Below are positions 59,993 through 64,000 of a DNA stretch of 64,000 nt, one piece after another. This DNA is from Solirubrobacter ginsenosidimutans. GTDB lineage: Bacteria; Actinomycetota; Thermoleophilia; Solirubrobacterales; Solirubrobacteraceae. A model generated the notes under the pieces. That model was not told the origin of the DNA, made no database searches, and saw only the letters and a program-made list of their open reading frames with translations. Position numbers and translations under genes: made by a program. Position 1 is the stretch's first letter, and the number at the start of each line of letters is the position of its first letter. The stretch covers positions 186,001 through 250,000 of the forward strand of contig NZ_JAPDOD010000005.1 of the NCBI RefSeq assembly GCF_027587205.1, read 5' to 3'.

Positions 59993-60529
59993 TCACAAAT
60001 CTTGGTCGACGGCAAGGACAGCGAGCTGGCGCGTGCGATGCACGGCGCGGCGCGGCATTCCGTCAGACCCCCGACAGGGCTCGCCCACTGCCACTCCGCA
60101 AGTTGGACAGTCAACCTCCTGCGCCTCCGCGCGTGACGTCATCCGCGCCAAGCTGCGCGAATCGATCTGGCGGGCACCGAGTTCGATCGCCCGGTGATGG
60201 CGCTGGATGTGCATACAGAGACGCGCCGTCCGGCGCAGCGTTCCGAGGCACGGCTTCTGCGCCACAGCACCGCACCTCGGACAATCGACCGCCAATGCCG
60301 CCTCGCGGGTCGTGGTGAGTTGGACCCTTGGCTCCCGCGCGTCGCGCCCAGTCGGGTCTTGCTCGATGCTCGGGGCTCCAAGATCGATCGCGAGCCCATG
60401 GCGCTGTAGATGAGCCGACCGCGGCGTCGAAGACGAGTCCCCCATGCAAGGCGCATCCGCATCGGCGCCGCAGACGGGACAAATCACCGCAAGCGCATGC
60501 GATCGAGTTGTTACGGCCCCGTGTGCCAC
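59993..60529 (-). CDS. Triple zinc-finger protein (CPxCGA type)
   Basis: A 178-residue protein with three copies of a short zinc-binding unit: VICPVCGADADAPCMGDSSS...SAHLQRH, VDCPRCGAVAQKPCLGTLRR...MHIQRHH and VDCPTCGVAVGEPCRGSDG...VHRTRQL. Each has CPxC, a third Cys after Pro, and a C-terminal His/Arg group, the layout of phage-type zinc-finger domains that occur singly in actinobacterial and phage proteins. Probably binds nucleic acid. The start is probably MAHGAVTTRSHALAV at 60529. Confidence 0.7.
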   Translation of the reverse strand: MAHGAVTTRSHALAVICPVCGADADAPCMGDSSSTPRSAHLQRHGLAIDLGAPSIEQDPTGRDAREPRVQLTTTREAALAVDCPRCGAVAQKPCLGTLRRTARLCMHIQRHHRAIELGARQIDSRSLARMTSRAEAQEVDCPTCGVAVGEPCRGSDGMPRRAVHRTRQLAVLAVDQDL

Positions 60530-60850
60530 GTCGACAAACGTACCTCGACGAGAGGCGGAAGCCCGCCTCGGTCCGGGTACGTCGGCACCCTCATCCTCTG
60601 CTGCTTTGGAGGTGAGGAGCGATCAGCGGAGCCAACCGCGTGACTGATGCTTTGCGCGACCAGCGACAGCGCGACGAGGAACCGACCACGCGAGCTTCGC
60701 AACCGCATCGAGGCAAGGCAGTAGCGCTGGAGCTGCGGCAGAGTGCTTCTTGTCGACGAAGACGCGTCGTCGTGGTACTGGCGATTGGGCAATCAAGCGG
60801 CGAGGATCGGCTCGGTTGTCGTCGTAATGTCGATCGCGTTCGCGGCGCGA
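60530..60850. other. Gene-poor stretch
   Basis: No supported gene. It contains CTGCTTTGGAGG at 60601 and TGCTTTGCGCGA at 60648, two further words of the interspersed-repeat type. Confidence 0.3.
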
Positions 60851-61681
60851 TCAGCAGTAAACGTCGATCCTGGCCCTCGCGTTCGCGATGCTGCGCTTGG
60901 TCGTCTCGAGCTGCTTGGTCAGCGCCCGCTTACGCTGGCGCGTGCGAGCCGTCCGCCGCTGCGCGGTGAGCTTCTTGGCTTGCTGCTTCTTCTTGCGAAG
61001 CGCGTCCCGCGCCGTGCCGCAGGGATCAGTCGCCGTGACGGTGGGCGTCTGTGTCGCCGTCCCCTCAGGTTCCGGGCTCGGGATCGCCGGCGTCGCGGCG
61101 TCGATGCTGAACGAAGTCGTGTCGTCGGTGATGGCTTTCTCGAGATCGGTGCAGGTGACGACGGGATAAGCGTCGCAGTGGAACGGCACCTTGTTAACAC
61201 GCCATAGCGAGATCAAGTGCACGCAGCCGTAGTCCCTGTTCGCGAGCGCTGGTGCTGATGCCTGAACCGTGATGGCCCGGTGGTCCGCCGACAGGGTTCT
61301 GGTTGTTGGAATGGACCCTTCGTATCCGCTGAGGGTCATGGAGGCTGGGCTGTACGCACTGCTCGACGGAGGCAGGAGCAGAAGGGCCGTCCCCGCGGCA
61401 TAGGTGCAGGAGGCGGCAGAGAAGGACGCCTGCAACGTATCGGCCGTCGAGGCGGGCACCGGATCGAGGAAGTAGAACGTCATCGTGATCGACCCTGCGG
61501 TGTCGTAGGACGCCGTGACGCGCTGAATGTCCTGATCCCGGTAGGACGTGCCGTCCACGTTCTGGTGCAGGGCGCTGTCAACCGGATCGGCGACCGATCC
61601 CGAGCGGACTTCCGCAGATGCGGAGCCCACCGGGGACATAGCAACGACCCCGAGCGCGACGGCCAGTCTCTTCAAACCCAT
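60851..61681 (-). CDS. Secreted hypothetical protein with basic coiled-coil tail
   Basis: A 276-residue exported protein: signal peptide (LAVALGVVAMSPVGSASA), a beta-rich domain (RVTASYDTAGSITMTFYFLD, SFSAASCTYAAGTALLLL, YGCVHLISLWRV) with two likely disulphides, a Pro/Thr/Glu linker, and a Lys/Arg-rich helical tail (ALRKKKQQAKKLTAQRRTAR) ending in Cys. The basic tail would bind the wall or nucleic acid. Not recognised. Confidence 0.65.
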   Translation of the reverse strand: MGLKRLAVALGVVAMSPVGSASAEVRSGSVADPVDSALHQNVDGTSYRDQDIQRVTASYDTAGSITMTFYFLDPVPASTADTLQASFSAASCTYAAGTALLLLPPSSSAYSPASMTLSGYEGSIPTTRTLSADHRAITVQASAPALANRDYGCVHLISLWRVNKVPFHCDAYPVVTCTDLEKAITDDTTSFSIDAATPAIPSPEPEGTATQTPTVTATDPCGTARDALRKKKQQAKKLTAQRRTARTRQRKRALTKQLETTKRSIANARARIDVYC

Positions 61682-61937
61682 GGCCCGACTATCGGCCAGA
61701 TCCCGGTCTGTCTTGATCGTGTCGCGTCCACCAGGGCGACGACTTGCCTGCGCATGAACTGATCCTCGGCGAACCGTTCGATTGAAATAACCCGACCAGA
61801 CTCTGCACTTGCCGCGTGAGGCAGAGGGAGAGTGGCGCTTCTCGACGCTTCCGGCACACTTGGGGTTGCGGCCGGTCGTGAGGTGTCGTCCTCATCGGTG
61901 CGTAACCAAGCGGCGGTAAGCGTGGATTGCGCGTCGA

Positions 61938-62669
61938 GTGATCGGAGAGATCGTGACCGCTTCAGCGTCGTTGGACTCGCTCGGGCGGCGTCGTTCGCCG
62001 GCCTCGGTCCCGGGCTATCTCGCAGGACGACCCTCGCGAAACCGGGGGCGGCGCTACCCGCCTGATCCGCCGCGCACGGAAGAGATCATCGCGGTCATGC
62101 GCTGCTCCGGCGACGGCCTTCACGGCGCTCGCGCGCGAGGGTTGATCGCGGTGCTCTGGCGCGCCGGGTTACGGATTCAGGAGGCGCTCGATCTCAACGA
62201 GCTCGATCTCGACCGTCGCCGCGGCTCGGTGCTGGTCCGGCGCGGCAAGGGCGGTCGCCGCCGCGAGGTCGGCATGGACGACTGGGGTTTCGAGCAACTC
62301 GAGCCGTGGCTGAAGGCCCGCGAGCAGATGCCCGTCGGACCCCTTTTCTGCGTGATCGACGGACGGACACGCGGGCGAGCCTGGTACGCCTCGGCCGCGC
62401 GCGCCGCCCTGCGGCGGCGCGCAGCGCGAGCCGGCGTGCGACGACGCTTCGCCCCGCACCAACTGCGACACGCGCACGCCATCGAACTCGCGCGCGAGGG
62501 CGTGCCGCTGAACGTCATCCAACGCCAACTCGGCCACCGAAACCTCGGCGTCACATCGATCTATCTCCAAGGCATCGACCCGGACGAGATCATCCAGACC
62601 GTCCACAGCCGCCGGCCGCCGATGATCCCGGCCAGCGTTGGGCTCACCCTGCCTCGCAGCCGATCGTAG
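61938..62669 (+). CDS. Tyrosine recombinase (integrase), catalytic domain only
   Basis: A 243-residue recombinase. The catalytic residues are all present: Arg I in LWRAGLRIQEALDL, Lys in VRRGKGGRRREV, HQLRHAH (His/Arg II), LGHRNLGVTS and the nucleophile Tyr in IYLQG. There is no N-terminal core-binding (SAM-like) domain, only a short basic leader, so it is smaller than most phage integrases. It could have mobilised the accessory region linked to the tRNA-Arg fragment at 46827, or a different element. Start uncertain, as GTG codons follow at the N-terminus. Confidence 0.82.
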   Translation: MIGEIVTASASLDSLGRRRSPASVPGYLAGRPSRNRGRRYPPDPPRTEEIIAVMRCSGDGLHGARARGLIAVLWRAGLRIQEALDLNELDLDRRRGSVLVRRGKGGRRREVGMDDWGFEQLEPWLKAREQMPVGPLFCVIDGRTRGRAWYASAARAALRRRAARAGVRRRFAPHQLRHAHAIELAREGVPLNVIQRQLGHRNLGVTSIYLQGIDPDEIIQTVHSRRPPMIPASVGLTLPRSRS

Positions 62670-63015
62670 CCGGGAGATCCAGCCGTCCGAACGAGCCGCT
62701 CATGCTCATCCACAGAGAACGACCGTGACGACTCCGGCAGGACTCGCTCGATACAGACGATTGCTCACAAGCTCTCACGCATGCGCCGGAGCCGACCACG
62801 CCTGGGCGTCCTGCCCGAAGCGGGCGCTGCAGGCACCGTGATTCCGAACGGCACGCCATCAACCGCGCGGGGCGCGGCTGGTCTGGCGATTCAGGAAAAT
62901 CTCAATCGCACGGACGTGCACCAGCGGCAGGAGTTGGCGGACGGCCGCGCGGAAGAGCAGGGAGTTGAAGTGGTCGCACTCGTTGGCGAAAGCATCAACA
63001 GCGCGAGAGCGGTCG
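62670..63015. other. Gene-poor stretch after the integrase gene
   Basis: No convincing gene. The frames here have no family match and no ribosome binding site. Confidence 0.3.
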
Positions 63016-63966
63016 TCACCGCCGAGTCGGCGCGGCGGGCTGAGTGGCCATCCACTGGGCCAACGCCACGCCTCCGCATTCCAGGGTTCCGAGCGAGGAG
63101 ATCTCGCCAGTGGATGGGTTCATTAGCCCGAGAGCACTATGTTCGCCGATCGCCCCGACGAGCAATTGACGCTCGTCGGGGCTCCAGGCCAGCGGGTACC
63201 AGTCGACGGCAAAGCTCTTGGGGTGTTGCGCGTCGGTGCCGGTCACGCGCAGCCTGCGATGCCTGCTGTCACCGCCGTTGTATGCGATCCGGCCACTGCG
63301 CGAGCTGATCACACGCGTCGGACGATCCGTCAACAAGCGACGGCTCGTCACGGTCCGCTCGCCCACGCCACGCACGATGCGGAACTTCTTGCGCGAGGCG
63401 GCCACTACGTCGAGGCGACCGGTGGCGTAACTGAGCCCCCAGACACTCGCGTAGGTCGCAACGCGACGCGCCGAGCGACCCGGACGCTTTATCCAGACGG
63501 CGCTGACCAAGCCTCCATGTTGACTCGTGGTCACGTCCCAAGCGATCGTGCCGTCGGCTTTAAGCGCGACACCCTGTCCGTCAGCGACCCGGTGAGTCCT
63601 GACCAGTCCTTGGCCAAGTTGCCCGACGCGGATCTCGTCCATCGTCGCTCCCGAGCCGACCAGCGCGATACGAGCACCCGCTACGGCGAAATTGTCCACT
63701 ACTCCGTCCGGCGCGGATTGCGTGCGTCGGCGCAGCCGATCGGCCGTCAGCTCATACACGTCGGTGGACCGCTCGTCACGCCCACAGAGCACGAACACGC
63801 GCCCGGGCAGCGACACCGTCAGCGGGGTCCCCGCTCCGAACGCGGTCGCGTCACTGGCTCGGCCGTCGATCACCCAGCCGACCAGCACCAAACCGCACGC
63901 GACGCCCGCCAGTACAACCCGTGCGTATGCACGGCGCGACCAGATTCCGCTCGACCAATCAGCCAT
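63016..63966 (-). CDS. Membrane-anchored beta-propeller-like protein
   Basis: A 316-residue protein with one N-terminal helix (RVVLAGVACGLVLVGWVIDG) and a propeller-like extracytoplasmic domain with recurring blades (VFVLCGRDERSTDVYELTAD, DNFAVAGARIALVGSG, SRSGRIAYNGGDSRHRRLRV, DWYPLAWSPDERQLLVGAIG). Such proteins are common in Solirubrobacterales; no function assigned. The start at 63966 gives a short basic N-terminus before the helix. Nothing downstream of 63966 is coded in the window. Confidence 0.65.
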   Translation of the reverse strand: MADWSSGIWSRRAYARVVLAGVACGLVLVGWVIDGRASDATAFGAGTPLTVSLPGRVFVLCGRDERSTDVYELTADRLRRRTQSAPDGVVDNFAVAGARIALVGSGATMDEIRVGQLGQGLVRTHRVADGQGVALKADGTIAWDVTTSQHGGLVSAVWIKRPGRSARRVATYASVWGLSYATGRLDVVAASRKKFRIVRGVGERTVTSRRLLTDRPTRVISSRSGRIAYNGGDSRHRRLRVTGTDAQHPKSFAVDWYPLAWSPDERQLLVGAIGEHSALGLMNPSTGEISSLGTLECGGVALAQWMATQPAAPTRR

Positions 63967-64000
63967 GACCGCGCAGATGGTAGATGCAAGATTGTGCCGC

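Noticed and set aside
61938..62669. Integrase as a cointegrate resolvase for the IS3 remnant.
   Set aside because: IS3 elements do not use tyrosine recombinases; the two are 17 kb apart and unrelated in type.
62781..63308. A plus-strand gene of 175 codons at the right end.
   Set aside because: It runs opposite the propeller-like gene, shows no domain and is Arg/Ser-rich like other shadows.

Overview
The window is GC-rich DNA with GC-biased third codon positions and many GTG starts. It most resembles a soil actinobacterium of the class Thermoleophilia (Solirubrobacterales type). Pointers are the collagen-like protein whose N-terminus has the 'TSTLALVVALGGTSY' and 'SVGTAQLKNNAVTTAKVKDG' pattern, the fusion of a BTAD regulator to a peptide-binding domain, PD40-type secreted propellers, and heavy-metal-type RND pumps encoded with only a tiny lipoprotein adaptor. 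The lineage is inferred from protein style; no rRNA gene is present.

Left part (1-14.8 kb) is chromosomal housekeeping and regulation. It holds the 3' end of cydB facing the cydDC exporter operon, a DUF2071-like gene broken by a one-base frameshift, an HxlR regulator divergent from a quinone-reductase-type oxidoreductase, an Lrp/AsnC regulator divergent from a DUF6421-like/SDR gene pair, a 1061-residue membrane-anchored BTAD regulator fused to a propeller and an oligopeptide-binding domain, and a secreted beta-helix protein.

Middle part (14.9-41.5 kb) is an envelope and efflux block. It contains an OmpR-type two-component pair, two RND permeases with a mini-adaptor lipoprotein, a cell-wall hydrolase with three enzyme-like domains, an FtsX-type ABC transporter with two ATPases, a secreted propeller/RTX protein, a collagen-like protein, and a MacA/MacB-like ABC efflux operon with its own lipoprotein. 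Three paralogous secreted proteins sit beside the two-component system, the RND operon and the ABC operon. Tandem TTCATT-type half-sites spaced exactly 11 bp occur in front of the response regulator, in front of the propeller gene, and in front of the MacA-like gene, which suggests one regulon.

Right part (41.6-64 kb) starts with a GH30 glycosidase and then becomes a mosaic accessory region. It holds an IS3 transposase remnant, a K+ channel, a 3' half of tRNA-Arg(TCT) with flanking inverted and direct repeats that looks like an attachment site, a 5'-truncated repeat-rich surface protein abutting another truncated gene, and small enzymes (cupin, VOC, MmcQ/YjbR). After these come a RelA/SpoT-domain protein, a protein with two complementary half-degenerate RusA-like domains next to a PD-(D/E)XK nuclease, a SUKH protein, a triple zinc-finger protein and a short tyrosine recombinase. 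A 15-bp interspersed repeat recurs between 55 and 59 kb, twice in the leaders of adjacent nuclease genes. The RusA-like/nuclease/alarmone-synthetase cluster is the best candidate here for an undescribed system, probably defence or mobile-element biology, but that role is inference.
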